DNA of 64,000 nt from contig CAZUMS010000001.1 of NCBI GenBank assembly GCA_964621525.1, positions 62,001 through 126,000 of the forward strand, in the 5' to 3' direction. The DNA comes from CAZMGV01 sp964621525 [NCBI: uncultured bacterium] (GTDB taxonomy: Bacteria; JAGRBM01). Of the stretch, positions 16,736 to 25,589 are shown piece after piece. The translations under genes were made by a program, and so were the position numbers. The notes under the pieces were generated by a model. That model was not told the origin of the DNA. It searched no databases and was given only the letters and a program-made list of their open reading frames with translations. Positions within the stretch are counted from its first letter, which is position 1. The number at the start of each line of letters is the position of its first letter.

Positions 16736-18937
16736 ATGCAAGAGACGATTCGCCCCCCGGTCCGCCGCTGGCGCGACCGGGCAGGTCTGCTGTTCATGTT
16801 GGGAGCCCTTGCGGTGCCTGTCAGTGCGCAGGAAACAGCCCCCGTTGCTCCTGCGCCCGAGGCACCGGCCGCGTCTGCTCCCGCATCCGGCGAGCAGCCG
16901 CAGAGCGCCGCTTCCGACGACGACTTTGCGGACGTGAGCCTGGACGACCTGCTGGACACGACGCTCGTCTTCAGCGCGTCGAAGCGGGCCCAGACCATCG
17001 ACGATTCCCCGAACGCCATCTCGGTCATTACCGCCGAAGACATCAAGGCGATGGGAGCCGTCAACATCATCGACGTCTTCCGCCGGCTGCCGGGCGTGCA
17101 TGTGTACGTTCGCTCGGGAAACAACGCGATCCTGTCGATCCGCGGCCGCACGGCCGCCTTCCCGAGCGGGTTCCTTCTACTCGTGGATGGCGTGATTCTC
17201 TATGACGCCGCCCTCGGCGGAGTCGACTGGTCGCGCTCCCCCATCGTGCTGGACGACATCGAACGCATCGAAGTGATCCGCGGCCCCGGCGGAACCCTCT
17301 ACGGCACGAACGCCTTCTACGGCGTCATCAACATCACGACGAAGCGGCCGGCGAACGATTCCACGATCCGGTCCGTGACCACCGGCGGTACCGAAAACAC
17401 CGTCCACCAGTATGCCTCCGGCGCCTACAGTGACGGCAAACTCGGCCTCAGGCTCTCGGGCAAGTTCGAACAGTCGGACGGCTTCACCAAGGGAATCGCC
17501 AAGCCCGATGTGTTCGACAGCAAGACCCTCGGCAGCCTGCTCGGCCGTGTGGACTACAAGCTGTCGGAGCGGACGAGTGTCTCCGCCCAGCTCGCCACCC
17601 GCTTCGGCCACCGCGACTATCTCGGCACCCAGGTGAACCGGCCCGATGCCGAAGACCCGATCGTCACCGGCTACTACTACGCAGGAATCAAGCACTCGCC
17701 GGGCACCGACGATACCCTCGAATTCAAGACCTACGGCTTTACCATGCGGGAGACCTACAAGAGCCTTCCCGCAAGTTTCAGCCCCGGCCTGCCTCCATTC
17801 AAGGGAGAACAGACGGCCATCAATAACGAGCTGAACTGGAGCCACGCCATCACGAGCGAGGTCGACCTTCTCGCCGGTGCCCACCACCGGTACCAGTACT
17901 CCTATGGCCCCGGACAGGGATTCATGGGCTGGGATCTTTCGGACGGACTTGATCTCAACGATCCGAACAACTGGAGCGTCATCGACCGGCCCCGGGTGAA
18001 CCAGCAGGTGGCCAGCGGTTACCTTCAGATCGAGGCCCGCGAGGGCCGCTGGCTCGTTGCCAACGCCGGTGTCCGGTTCGAGTACGACACCTTCACCGAC
18101 ACCATGAACCCCTCGCCCCGCGTATCGCTGCTGGTCCGGCCGGCCGAAAACCACACGTTCCGGATCGGCGCTTCGAGAGCCACCCGGATTCCGGCCTTCT
18201 TCGAGCACAGCGTCTCGGGCGCGAACCTGCCGCAGAGCGCGACCCAGGTCCGCCACCTGATCGGCAACCAGAACCTGCGGGCCGAGAAGATCACCGCCAT
18301 CGAGCTGGGCTACCGCGGCAACTTCATGGACCGCCGGTATACCTTCAATGCCGAGGGCTACATCCAGCACATCCAGGATGCCATCGCGAACCGGGGCGCG
18401 ATCATCGGCTACGCCCCTGGCACCTTCGCGGGCAACCCGATCGCCATCGCCACCTACGACAACGAGGAAGACTTCCGTACCATCGGTCTCGAACTGGAAG
18501 GCACCGCCAATCCGGTGAAATGGCAGACGTTCAAGGTGAACTACACCTACACCAAGGAGTTCAGCAAGGAATCGAACAAGGTCCCGAGCCTGCCCGCCGC
18601 CGCGCGGGACACGACCCCGCCCCACATGTTCGGCCTGACCAGCGTGACGGAATTCCCGACCGACACAACCCTGTTCCTCGGCGGCGCATGGCGCGCGGAT
18701 TTCACCGCCACCGACAATTTCTTCAACATCCAGACGCCGGTGGACGAAGGGTTCCGGTTCGACGTCACCCTCTCCCAGTCGCTGTTCGAGGACAAGCTTA
18801 CCCTCTCCGTGATCGGCCAGAACGTGCTCGATACCGAAGGTTCGAACTTCGTATCCGAAGCTACGGGAGCCGTGACCCCGAATACCGACAACAAAGCCCC
18901 CCGGAGCGTCTACGGACGCCTTGAGATCAAGCTCTGA
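16736..18937 (+). CDS. TonB-dependent receptor, copy 2
   Basis: This encodes 733 residues from the ATG at 16736, which has a GGAGGA ribosome-binding site immediately upstream; that rules out an in-frame ATG at 16673. The signal peptide (LLFMLGALAVPVSAQ) is followed by a Pro/Ala-rich linker (about 30-55). Then come VSLDDLLDTTLVFSASKR, a plug domain with ISVITAEDIKAMGAVNIIDV and IERIEVIRGPGGTLYGTNAF-type motifs, and a barrel ending EIKL. It is paralogous along its whole length to the receptor at 13124. The two barrels differ in their loops, so they may take related but distinct ligands. Confidence 0.93.
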   Translation: MQETIRPPVRRWRDRAGLLFMLGALAVPVSAQETAPVAPAPEAPAASAPASGEQPQSAASDDDFADVSLDDLLDTTLVFSASKRAQTIDDSPNAISVITAEDIKAMGAVNIIDVFRRLPGVHVYVRSGNNAILSIRGRTAAFPSGFLLLVDGVILYDAALGGVDWSRSPIVLDDIERIEVIRGPGGTLYGTNAFYGVINITTKRPANDSTIRSVTTGGTENTVHQYASGAYSDGKLGLRLSGKFEQSDGFTKGIAKPDVFDSKTLGSLLGRVDYKLSERTSVSAQLATRFGHRDYLGTQVNRPDAEDPIVTGYYYAGIKHSPGTDDTLEFKTYGFTMRETYKSLPASFSPGLPPFKGEQTAINNELNWSHAITSEVDLLAGAHHRYQYSYGPGQGFMGWDLSDGLDLNDPNNWSVIDRPRVNQQVASGYLQIEAREGRWLVANAGVRFEYDTFTDTMNPSPRVSLLVRPAENHTFRIGASRATRIPAFFEHSVSGANLPQSATQVRHLIGNQNLRAEKITAIELGYRGNFMDRRYTFNAEGYIQHIQDAIANRGAIIGYAPGTFAGNPIAIATYDNEEDFRTIGLELEGTANPVKWQTFKVNYTYTKEFSKESNKVPSLPAAARDTTPPHMFGLTSVTEFPTDTTLFLGGAWRADFTATDNFFNIQTPVDEGFRFDVTLSQSLFEDKLTLSVIGQNVLDTEGSNFVSEATGAVTPNTDNKAPRSVYGRLEIKL

Positions 18938-18948
18938 GGAACCCTGCC

Positions 18949-19971
18949 ATGAATATCAGACAACTGGCTGCCAGCACCCTGCTCCTCGCCGCCATCTTTG
19001 GCGGATGCAACGACCCCCTGAACACGGTCTACACCCGCGAGGACCGGTTTTTCCCCCAGCACACCGGGACCGTCACCGGTTCCGTAATGCTCGTGGACCC
19101 GGACACGAACAGCGGATTCTCGTTCCCCGAGATATCGGATGACGCCCAGCTCCAGATTCTCCTGTTCAAGGATCTCGTGTTCAGCACGGCCGTGGGTGAC
19201 AACGGGCTGCCGGTCCGGCTGCCGTCGGCGATCATCGTCCGTTCGCTCGAGGACTTCGATAACTTCTATCTGGAGGTCGGCCTGCCGCAGGTCATTGAAT
19301 ACGAGATCACCAGCGCCGAAGGGCTGCCCACCGGCGATTTCGCCGCAACGGTAATCCTCGATCTGAACGGAGATGGCGGATACGACCCTGTGAACGACTG
19401 TATTCAGTTCCTCCCGCCGGGCACGATTCCGGCAGAAGGCCAGGAACTCCCGGTTGTCGTTTCGGTGGAAGACGACACCACCGATACGCTCGACGCGGTG
19501 TTCATTCCCGGTTCGCTCATGTGCGGACCCGGAGAAGTGCCTTCCACCGGTTCCATTTCAGGAACCGTCACCAATCCGGGCGGAGCAGTGACGGTCCAGC
19601 CGACAGCCGTGCTGTATCTCTCGATGTTCTACGACCCCGATGACCCCCTGGATCCATCCGACGGCGGAAGCATTCCGCCTGATTACCTCCAGCCGGTTCC
19701 GCTGGCTCTGGTTCCGGGCGCAGTGGCGGCCCATTCGACCGGTACCATGGCGATTCCGTACGCGCTCAGTTCGGATACGGTAAACCTTCCGGGCTCGCTC
19801 GCCCCCGGCGATTATGCCATCACCGGCTACATCTCGCAGGATGCATCGTTCCCGGATTTCGGAAGCGGTGACTGCTATGGAGCTGCGTTCGACGGGGATA
19901 CCATTATCGCCCTCGACGACGAGGACGATCTGACTTCAATCCCGATCCTGATTGCGGCCTGTGTTCCCTAA
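18949..19971 (+). CDS. Lipoprotein paired with TonB receptor 2
   Basis: This encodes 340 residues with a lipoprotein signal (FGGC, lipidated Cys20), 11 bp after the receptor, with a GAGGAA ribosome-binding site. The first half parallels the lipoprotein at 15307: HTGTVTGSVMLVD, LPQVIEYEITSAEGLPTGDF, ATVILDLNGDGGYD (loop 138-143) and a D-C pair. The second half (from about residue 195, TGSISGTV) repeats the plan more loosely and has a related D-C. The protein therefore belongs to the same unrecognised family. The conserved receptor-lipoprotein order in both modules supports a functional pairing. Confidence 0.75.
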   Translation: MNIRQLAASTLLLAAIFGGCNDPLNTVYTREDRFFPQHTGTVTGSVMLVDPDTNSGFSFPEISDDAQLQILLFKDLVFSTAVGDNGLPVRLPSAIIVRSLEDFDNFYLEVGLPQVIEYEITSAEGLPTGDFAATVILDLNGDGGYDPVNDCIQFLPPGTIPAEGQELPVVVSVEDDTTDTLDAVFIPGSLMCGPGEVPSTGSISGTVTNPGGAVTVQPTAVLYLSMFYDPDDPLDPSDGGSIPPDYLQPVPLALVPGAVAAHSTGTMAIPYALSSDTVNLPGSLAPGDYAITGYISQDASFPDFGSGDCYGAAFDGDTIIALDDEDDLTSIPILIAACVP

Positions 19972-20145
19972 GGATATGATTTTTGTTGACATGGCGCGGC
20001 AAAGAGTGCGAACAGTAACCCGGAATTGCTATGTTCGTTTCAAATCAGGACAGAGCAGAAGAGTATTTTTCCGCCTAACTGGCACAGGCCCGGAACAGTC
20101 GTTTAAACTTAAAGGCATATAAATTTGAAACTCTTTCGGTTTGAG

Positions 20146-20733
20146 ATGGAGAGTCGCTTAACGGTGAATACACACCGGTTTCAGGCCCTGCTGATTGTGC
20201 TGCTCCTCTCTGCCCGGTTTGCCTGGGCGGACGCGGCTCCGGTTCCTGTCAGCCTTCAGGTGCCGATTCTCTTCAAGATCCTTTCTCTGGACAAGAATCT
20301 CACCCGCCGCGCCGGCGAGACTATTAACGTCGGACTCGTCTTCGATTCCCGCGACAAGAACTCAAGCCGTGAACGCGGAGAGTTCAAGGAGACCATGGGG
20401 AACGACAAGAAGCTGGCGGGCAAGAGTATCGTGATCCAGGAATTCGATGCTGCTTCCGGTGGAAATCTGGCCGAATTCAGTTCCAAGAATTCCATAAGCA
20501 TCCTGTATGCAACCGTCGGGGTTGAAAAGCTGACCGATGAAATGATCCGTATTGCCAGGGAGCAGAAGGTCACCACCGCCGCGTCGAGCCTTTCCTATGT
20601 CGAGAAGGGATTTTCCGTCAGCTTCGAGGTCGAGGACAACAAGCCTCGAATCGTCATCAATCACGATGCCTCCAAGGACGAAGGATGCAGCTTCTCTGCG
20701 CAGGTGCTCAAAGTCGCCCGCATCGTGAAGTAG
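20146..20733 (+). CDS. YfiR-like periplasmic protein (DUF4154)
   Basis: This encodes 195 residues from the ATG at 20146; a TTG at 20125 is also in frame. The signal peptide (FQALLIVLLLSARFAWA) precedes a domain with the YfiR layout: VPILFKILSLDKNL...INVGLVFD near the start, VTTAASSLSYVEKGFSVSFE late, and a terminal FSAQVLKVAR helix. In Pseudomonas, YfiR is a periplasmic inhibitor of the diguanylate cyclase YfiN, acting on its CHASE8-type sensor. Here the next gene is a methyl-accepting-type transducer with a similar sensor region instead of a GGDEF protein. The 174-bp gap upstream shows no clear terminator. Confidence 0.75.
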   Translation: MESRLTVNTHRFQALLIVLLLSARFAWADAAPVPVSLQVPILFKILSLDKNLTRRAGETINVGLVFDSRDKNSSRERGEFKETMGNDKKLAGKSIVIQEFDAASGGNLAEFSSKNSISILYATVGVEKLTDEMIRIAREQKVTTAASSLSYVEKGFSVSFEVEDNKPRIVINHDASKDEGCSFSAQVLKVARIVK

Positions 20734-20781
20734 CCTGAATCCGGAAACCGGCAGGCGAAGCCAGGGGAGTTCCGCAGGGGC

Positions 20782-22302
20782 ATGGTCAGGCTGACGATCA
20801 AGACCAAGCTGACCGGAGTCATTCTGACTCTGACCACCCTCATTGCCGTGCTGGTAACGGTATCCATCTACGTTTTCCAGGGCGCCCGCGAAACCGAAGC
20901 CATCGAAAACCGCACCGCGACACTCGCCAAGATGCTCGCGGCGGGCGTCAGTGCGGGCCTCGAGTTCGACGATGCCGACGCCGTGAAGAAAGCCATCGAA
21001 GCCGCCCGCGAAAACAAGGAAGTGATCTTCGTCGAGGTCGCCGGCAAGGACGGGAACACCGTCGCGAGCTTCCTTGCCGACGACTATTCCAGGGGCGGGC
21101 GCACACTCGATTCCTACCGTGGCAGCAAGTCGGTGTTCACCGGCCGCGCCCAGGTGATGTCGGACATCGGCTCGGGCGAGCTCGGGCAGGTGCGAGTCGC
21201 GCTCAGCGACAGGGTCGTTGTGGACGCCAAGGCCTCCAGCCTGAAGATCGGCCTTCAGGTCGCACTGGTCATTTCGCTCATCGGCGCGATCACGGCCCTC
21301 TGGCTCGGCCAGAACATCACCGCCCCCATCCGGGAGATGGGTTCGCTCATGCAGAAGCTCGCCGACGGCGATTTCTCCCAGGGAGTCCAGGTGGCCTCGA
21401 ACGACGAGATCCGGGATCTCGCCGACAACGTGAACCGGATGATCGAGAGCACCCGGACGCTCATTGCCAAGATTGTGGATGCCTCGACTCTCCTCAACAC
21501 GACGAGCAGCGATATCAGTTCCGCTGCAAGCGCCCTCTCCCGGAGCGCCGATTCCCAGAACCGCATGTCGACCGAGGCCGCGTCCACGGTCGAGGAACTC
21601 GCCAGTTCCGCCCAGTCGGTGTTCTCCTTCTCCAAGGACACTTCCGCCCAGAGCGCCAAGGCGCAGGAGAGCGCCGGACATGGCCTCTCGGCCATCGGCC
21701 CCGCCATGGGTGCCATGACCCAGACCCAGCAGGTCGTGAACGAGGCGGACCGGATCATCGACGGGCTCAAGCGCAAGTCCGAGGACATCGCGCAGATCAT
21801 CTCGATCATCAAGGACATAGCCTCGCAGACGAACCTGCTCGCCCTCAATGCCGCCATCGAGGCCGCCCGCGCCGGCGAGCACGGCCGGGGTTTCGAGGTC
21901 GTCGCCCAGGAAGTCCGCAAGCTTGCCGAATCTTCGTCCAGTTCGTCATCCCAGATCGAGGGCATCATCGACGCGCTCCAGAAGGACAGCCGTCAGGCGG
22001 TGGCCTCCATGGACAAGATCCGCGAGGAGCTGGCGAAAAGCTCCAGCGCCCTCAAGAACGCCGATGAGTCGTTCAAGAGCATCGCCTCGGCCGTCGAGGA
22101 AACAACGAGCTTTTCGTCCCAGATGCTTTCCCTGTCGGAGGATCAGGCCCGCTCGAGCAGCCAGACCGCGAGCCGCCTTGAAAAGATCCTCACCGAAACG
22201 CGCTCCATCGGTACGCAGTCCCAGCAGCTCTCCCACACAGTGGACGAACTGACCCGTGCATCGACGAATCTTCGCGAACTCATGACCCGATTCCGGGTCT
22301 GA
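20782..22302 (+). CDS. Methyl-accepting chemotaxis-type transducer with CHASE8-like sensor
   Basis: This encodes 506 residues. TM1 (about 10-32) is followed by a periplasmic region of about 120 residues resembling CHASE8 ([22 protein letters not shown], then [17 protein letters not shown]). TM2 is at about 155-178 and HAMP at about 178-230 ([22 protein letters not shown]). The long cytoplasmic coiled coil has the MCP hairpin tip [21 protein letters not shown] see no GGDEF or kinase domain. The gene starts 48 bp after the YfiR-like gene and ends convergently with the Fur-family gene. Coupling to chemotaxis, or to a chemosensory-type c-di-GMP pathway, is inferred; no che genes lie in the window. 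Confidence 0.88.
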   Translation: MVRLTIKTKLTGVILTLTTLIAVLVTVSIYVFQGARETEAIENRTATLAKMLAAGVSAGLEFDDADAVKKAIEAARENKEVIFVEVAGKDGNTVASFLADDYSRGGRTLDSYRGSKSVFTGRAQVMSDIGSGELGQVRVALSDRVVVDAKASSLKIGLQVALVISLIGAITALWLGQNITAPIREMGSLMQKLADGDFSQGVQVASNDEIRDLADNVNRMIESTRTLIAKIVDASTLLNTTSSDISSAASALSRSADSQNRMSTEAASTVEELASSAQSVFSFSKDTSAQSAKAQESAGHGLSAIGPAMGAMTQTQQVVNEADRIIDGLKRKSEDIAQIISIIKDIASQTNLLALNAAIEAARAGEHGRGFEVVAQEVRKLAESSSSSSSQIEGIIDALQKDSRQAVASMDKIREELAKSSSALKNADESFKSIASAVEETTSFSSQMLSLSEDQARSSSQTASRLEKILTETRSIGTQSQQLSHTVDELTRASTNLRELMTRFRV

Positions 22303-22314
22303 AACCGGATTTTG

Positions 22315-22803
22315 TCAGGCAGAGTGGATGAACTGGCCGCCCTTGCCGGCCTGCTGGCAGTCCTTGCAGACGCCGTAGAGCTCCAGACGGTGTTTCACCA
22401 GACGGAAACCGTGGGCCTTGGCGGCCGCGACCTGGAGCTTCTCGATCTCGTCGTTTTCGAACTCAATGATCTTGCCGCACGAGAGGCAGACCATGTGGTC
22501 ATGGTGCTCGTTCGCCTCGTTGACCTCATAGCGGGCCACCTTGTCGCCGAAATACCGCTCGTTGGCGAGCCCCGCCTCGGCGAGCAGCTTCAGCGTGCGG
22601 TAAACGGTCGCGTAGCCCACCTTTCGGTTCTTCTTGCGGGCGAGCTCGAGCACTTCTTCTATCGAAAGATGCGAATTGGTGCGGAAGAAAACATCGGCAA
22701 TGTCGGTGCGCTGGCGGGTAGTCTTCAGCGATTTCCCGCGGATGTATTCGTCCAGACGCCGGTGACGCTCATCGACAAGCCGCTCAGTGACTTTGAACTT
22801 CAT
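22315..22803 (-). CDS. fur: Fur-family metalloregulator
   Basis: This encodes 162 residues. The winged-helix domain has TTRQRTDIADVFF and VGYATVYRTLKLLAEAGLA. The dimerisation and metal domain has the family histidine cluster EHHDHMVCLSCGKIIEFEN. The C-terminal CKDC pair gives a second Zn-binding CxxC. Fur proteins use Fe(II), Zn(II) or peroxide-sensitive iron to repress target genes; Fur, Zur and PerR cannot be separated by eye here. An AAGG site precedes the start. The gene is convergent with the receptor/transducer cluster. A TTGATAATCAA site upstream (22840-22850) may be autoregulatory. Confidence 0.92.
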   Translation of the reverse strand: MKFKVTERLVDERHRRLDEYIRGKSLKTTRQRTDIADVFFRTNSHLSIEEVLELARKKNRKVGYATVYRTLKLLAEAGLANERYFGDKVARYEVNEANEHHDHMVCLSCGKIIEFENDEIEKLQVAAAKAHGFRLVKHRLELYGVCKDCQQAGKGGQFIHSA

Positions 22804-23042
22804 TGATTACCTTAGTAATTACAGAGTGTTACGGGAATTTTGATTATCAAGATAACAGAATGCCCCTGAATTCTCCACGAAATTCCCGCCCCGCTGCCCT
22901 CACAACTGGAAATTCGGCACACCCCGGCACCTGACATTCTGCCCTCTCCCGGCTGCGGCTCCGGGGGCCTTGAAAAAACGGTCTCCGGCGTTCATTAGAA
23001 ATGCCCGGCGAGGACGGCAATCAGTCCTCGCTTCCCGCTCAC
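22804..23042. other. Intergenic region before tRNA-Lys
   Basis: This gap holds the fur promoter region. A hairpin GCGAGGAC/GTCCTCGC (23008-23031) lies 11 bp before the tRNA. The hairpin may serve in tRNA leader processing or termination. No coding sequence is evident. Confidence 0.4.
22840..22850. promoter_or_regulatory. Candidate Fur-type site upstream of fur
   Basis: On the minus strand the sequence reads TTGATAATCAA, an 11-bp palindrome. It includes TGATAATCA, the central part of the classical Fur box. It lies about 37 bp upstream of the fur start. Only about half of a full 19-bp box is conserved. Confidence 0.4.
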
Positions 23043-23119
23043 GGGTCGCTAGCTCAGGTGGTTAGAGCATCTGCCTTTTAAGCAGAGGGTCCCGGGTTCG
23101 AGTCCCGGGCGACCCACCA
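23043..23119 (+). tRNA. tRNA-Lys (TTT)
   Basis: A 77-nt cloverleaf with the 3' CCA encoded. The acceptor stem GGGTCGC pairs with GCGACCC. The D arm is AGCTCAGGTGGTTAGAGC, the anticodon loop CTTTTAA lies in a CTGC..GCAG stem (anticodon TTT), and the T arm CCGGGTTCGAGTCCCGG is perfect. Confidence 0.97.
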
Positions 23120-23218
23120 TGCCGGTTCAAAGGGTACAAGACCGCCGCTCCGGCGTGTAATCCCCAGGTTCACTACCGATAACCCGGCCGCTTAACTTCC
23201 CCTTCCGGAGCGGGCACC

Positions 23219-24274
23219 ATGGTTTCCGTGGATAACAGCACAACCGTACCGCCGGAGGCCGTGGATTTCGCCCGGCTCTCGGACTGGATGGACCGCGAGG
23301 GACTGCCGCGAGGTCCGGTAGTTAACGTCCGCCCGCTGGATGGCGGCACCCAGAACATCATGGTCCGGTTCGAGCGTGGCGGGCGGACCTACGTCCTGCG
23401 GCGCCCGCCGATCCACAAACGCAAGAACTCCGACGACGCCATCCGTCGGGAGGCGGTCCTGCTCAGGGCTCTCAGCAAAACCCCTGTGCGCCATCCGAAA
23501 TACATCGCCGGCAGCAGCGAGACGGACACCCTCGGCGCGGCGTTCTACCTCATGGACTATGTCCCCGGTTTCAACCCCGCGGGCGGCATGCCGCCGCTCC
23601 ACGCCGGAAGCCCGGATGTGCGCCGCCAGATGGGTTTTTCGATGATCGACGCCCTCGCCGAACTCGGGGCCGTGGACTACCGGGAATGCGGACTCGACGG
23701 GTTCGGAAAGCCCGAGGGCTTTCTGGAGCGGCAGGCCGGCCGGTGGAAAGCCGACCTGGACAGCTACGTCTATCCGTCCGGGTACACGGGCTCGCGGCTT
23801 CCCGACGTGGACGCCCTCGCCCGGTGGCTGGAGTCGAACGTCCCCCGGAGCTGGACTCCGGGGATCATTCACGGCGACTACCACGTCGCCAACGTGAGAT
23901 TCTCGGAAACATCCCCTGACGTCACCGCCATCGTGGACTGGGAGATGGCGACCCTGGGGGATCCGCTGCTCGACCTCGGCTGGCTGATCGCCACCTATCC
24001 CGAAAACGGCTTCACCATGCTGACGCCCGAAGTCTCATGGACAGGTTTTCCTGCACCCCGTGAACTGGTGGAACGCTATGCCGCACGGAGCAGCCGTGAC
24101 CTCGCCCGCATCGACTGGTACACGGCACTCGCCTGCTACAAGCTGGGAATAATCCTCGAAGGAACCCATGTCCGGGCCCTTCACGGCAAGGCTCCCGTGG
24201 AAACCGGCCAGCGGCTTCACGCCATTGCCGTGGATCTCCTGCGCCGGGCTGCCCGGATTACGGGCGGCGGCTGA
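23219..24274 (+). CDS. Phosphotransferase family protein (APH fold, ACAD10/11-like)
   Basis: This encodes 351 residues of the aminoglycoside-phosphotransferase fold. The ATP-binding half has LDGGTQNIMVRFERGGRTYV and VLRRPP. The catalytic loop is GIIHGDYHVANVRF (H-G-D...N), and the metal-binding motif is VDWEMATLGDPLLDLGWL. This combination is typical of the subfamily related to the kinase domain of acyl-CoA dehydrogenases ACAD10/11, rather than of antibiotic-resistance enzymes. The likely substrate is a small hydroxyacyl compound, but none is proved. It is convergent with the MgtC/DUF4010 gene. Confidence 0.85.
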   Translation: MVSVDNSTTVPPEAVDFARLSDWMDREGLPRGPVVNVRPLDGGTQNIMVRFERGGRTYVLRRPPIHKRKNSDDAIRREAVLLRALSKTPVRHPKYIAGSSETDTLGAAFYLMDYVPGFNPAGGMPPLHAGSPDVRRQMGFSMIDALAELGAVDYRECGLDGFGKPEGFLERQAGRWKADLDSYVYPSGYTGSRLPDVDALARWLESNVPRSWTPGIIHGDYHVANVRFSETSPDVTAIVDWEMATLGDPLLDLGWLIATYPENGFTMLTPEVSWTGFPAPRELVERYAARSSRDLARIDWYTALACYKLGIILEGTHVRALHGKAPVETGQRLHAIAVDLLRRAARITGGG

Positions 24275-24287
24275 CCAGCCGGGGTTT

Positions 24288-25538
24288 TTACAGGAACAGC
24301 ACCAGCAGGCCGCCCGTCACGAGCGTCGCGAGCCAGACCGGCACCAGCTGCCTGGCCAGCGTCCGGCCGCCGATCACGGAAGCCATGACACCCTTGAAAA
24401 ACACGTTTGCGAGGATCGCCATCAGGATCACATGCCAGCCTTCGGTCTGGCTCAGCTTCCCGCCGTGAACGAGCCGTGAGGTGGAGAGCGTAATTGCGTC
24501 GACGTCGGTGATGCCCGACAGCACGGCGACCACCATGAGGCCGCTTTTCCCGTACTGTTCCTTGGCGAATGCCACCGCCAGCACGACGACCGTGTAGAGG
24601 CCCGCGAATACGAAGCCTGTGCGGAACTCGCTGGGGTTACCCTGCGGCGGGAGCTTCGCCTTGGAAGCGCTGATCCGGCTCCGCATCCAGAATGTCACTC
24701 CGATGGAAACGGCCAGCAGGGCCCCGAGCGGAATCCAGATGGCCCGGAATGCCGGAGCAGCCACCAGTACTTCCACGAAAACGCGGCCGTAGAGCGTCGT
24801 CCAGGCGATGGCGATGAGCGCTGCATGATGAACCGCTCCGGACGGAGCCTCGCTGCTCCGGCGGGAGTAACTCACCGTCGTGGCCGTACTCGAAATGAGA
24901 CCGCCCAGAAAGCCGCCGAGCAGCAGGCCGGCGTTCTCGCCGAAAAACTTGTAGACGATGTAGCCCGCCAGACTGATCCCCACGATCAGGACGACCATGA
25001 GCCACACCTCGCGGGGATTCAGGACGTCGTAGGGGCCGAATACCTCGTTGGGCACCAGCGGCAGAATCACGAGCGTGATCAGGACGAACTGCATGATCGC
25101 CTTCAGCTCGTCGGCCGTGAACCGTTCGGCGAAGGAGTGAAGCTCGATCTTCATCTGGAGGATCACGGCGAGGGCCCCGGCCGTCGAAGCGGCAAGCCAG
25201 AGCGGCCCCTCGTGGACCAGCACGCCGATGCCGTAAATCAGCAGCATGCCGATCTCCGTACTCATGCCGGTCTCGTTTTCGAGGTCCTTGCCGTTCTTGC
25301 GGATCAGGTTTCCGACGACGACGGTCGCCGTCACCCCGGCGAACCCCGCCGGAACGATCCAGATGCCGTAGCTTTCGGCGAGGACCGCACAGACGGTCCC
25401 CAGCATCGCCGTCAGGGCAAAGGTACGCACGCCGCCGAGCGGTGCGTCCGCCCACTGGCGCTGCAGGCCGACAAGCAGCCCCAGCCCCAGGGAAACGAGG
25501 AGCTGAAGAATCGGATGCGGATTATTGAGATCGATCAC
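24288..25538 (-). CDS. MgtC/SapB-DUF4010 family membrane protein
   Basis: This encodes 416 residues and is almost entirely hydrophobic, with about a dozen potential membrane spans. The N-terminal part has the MgtC/SapB motif LGLGLLVGLQRQWADAPLGGVRTFALTAMLG. The C-terminal part corresponds to DUF4010 (FLGGLISSTATTVSYSRRS, then SGITDVDAITLSTSRL). Members of this two-domain family are uncharacterised transporters or channels, possibly for cations. I see no regulatory element. Confidence 0.88.
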   Translation of the reverse strand: MIDLNNPHPILQLLVSLGLGLLVGLQRQWADAPLGGVRTFALTAMLGTVCAVLAESYGIWIVPAGFAGVTATVVVGNLIRKNGKDLENETGMSTEIGMLLIYGIGVLVHEGPLWLAASTAGALAVILQMKIELHSFAERFTADELKAIMQFVLITLVILPLVPNEVFGPYDVLNPREVWLMVVLIVGISLAGYIVYKFFGENAGLLLGGFLGGLISSTATTVSYSRRSSEAPSGAVHHAALIAIAWTTLYGRVFVEVLVAAPAFRAIWIPLGALLAVSIGVTFWMRSRISASKAKLPPQGNPSEFRTGFVFAGLYTVVVLAVAFAKEQYGKSGLMVVAVLSGITDVDAITLSTSRLVHGGKLSQTEGWHVILMAILANVFFKGVMASVIGGRTLARQLVPVWLATLVTGGLLVLFL

Positions 25539-25589
25539 GGCGATGAATGGCGTCCCTGTTCCATTCTAGCCGGAAAACCCGGCTGGAAG

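Noticed and set aside
24900-25500. Plus-strand frame opposite the MgtC/DUF4010 gene
   Set aside because: The peptide is His/Asp/Glu/Arg-rich shadow sequence; the minus strand has the hydrophobic membrane-protein pattern.
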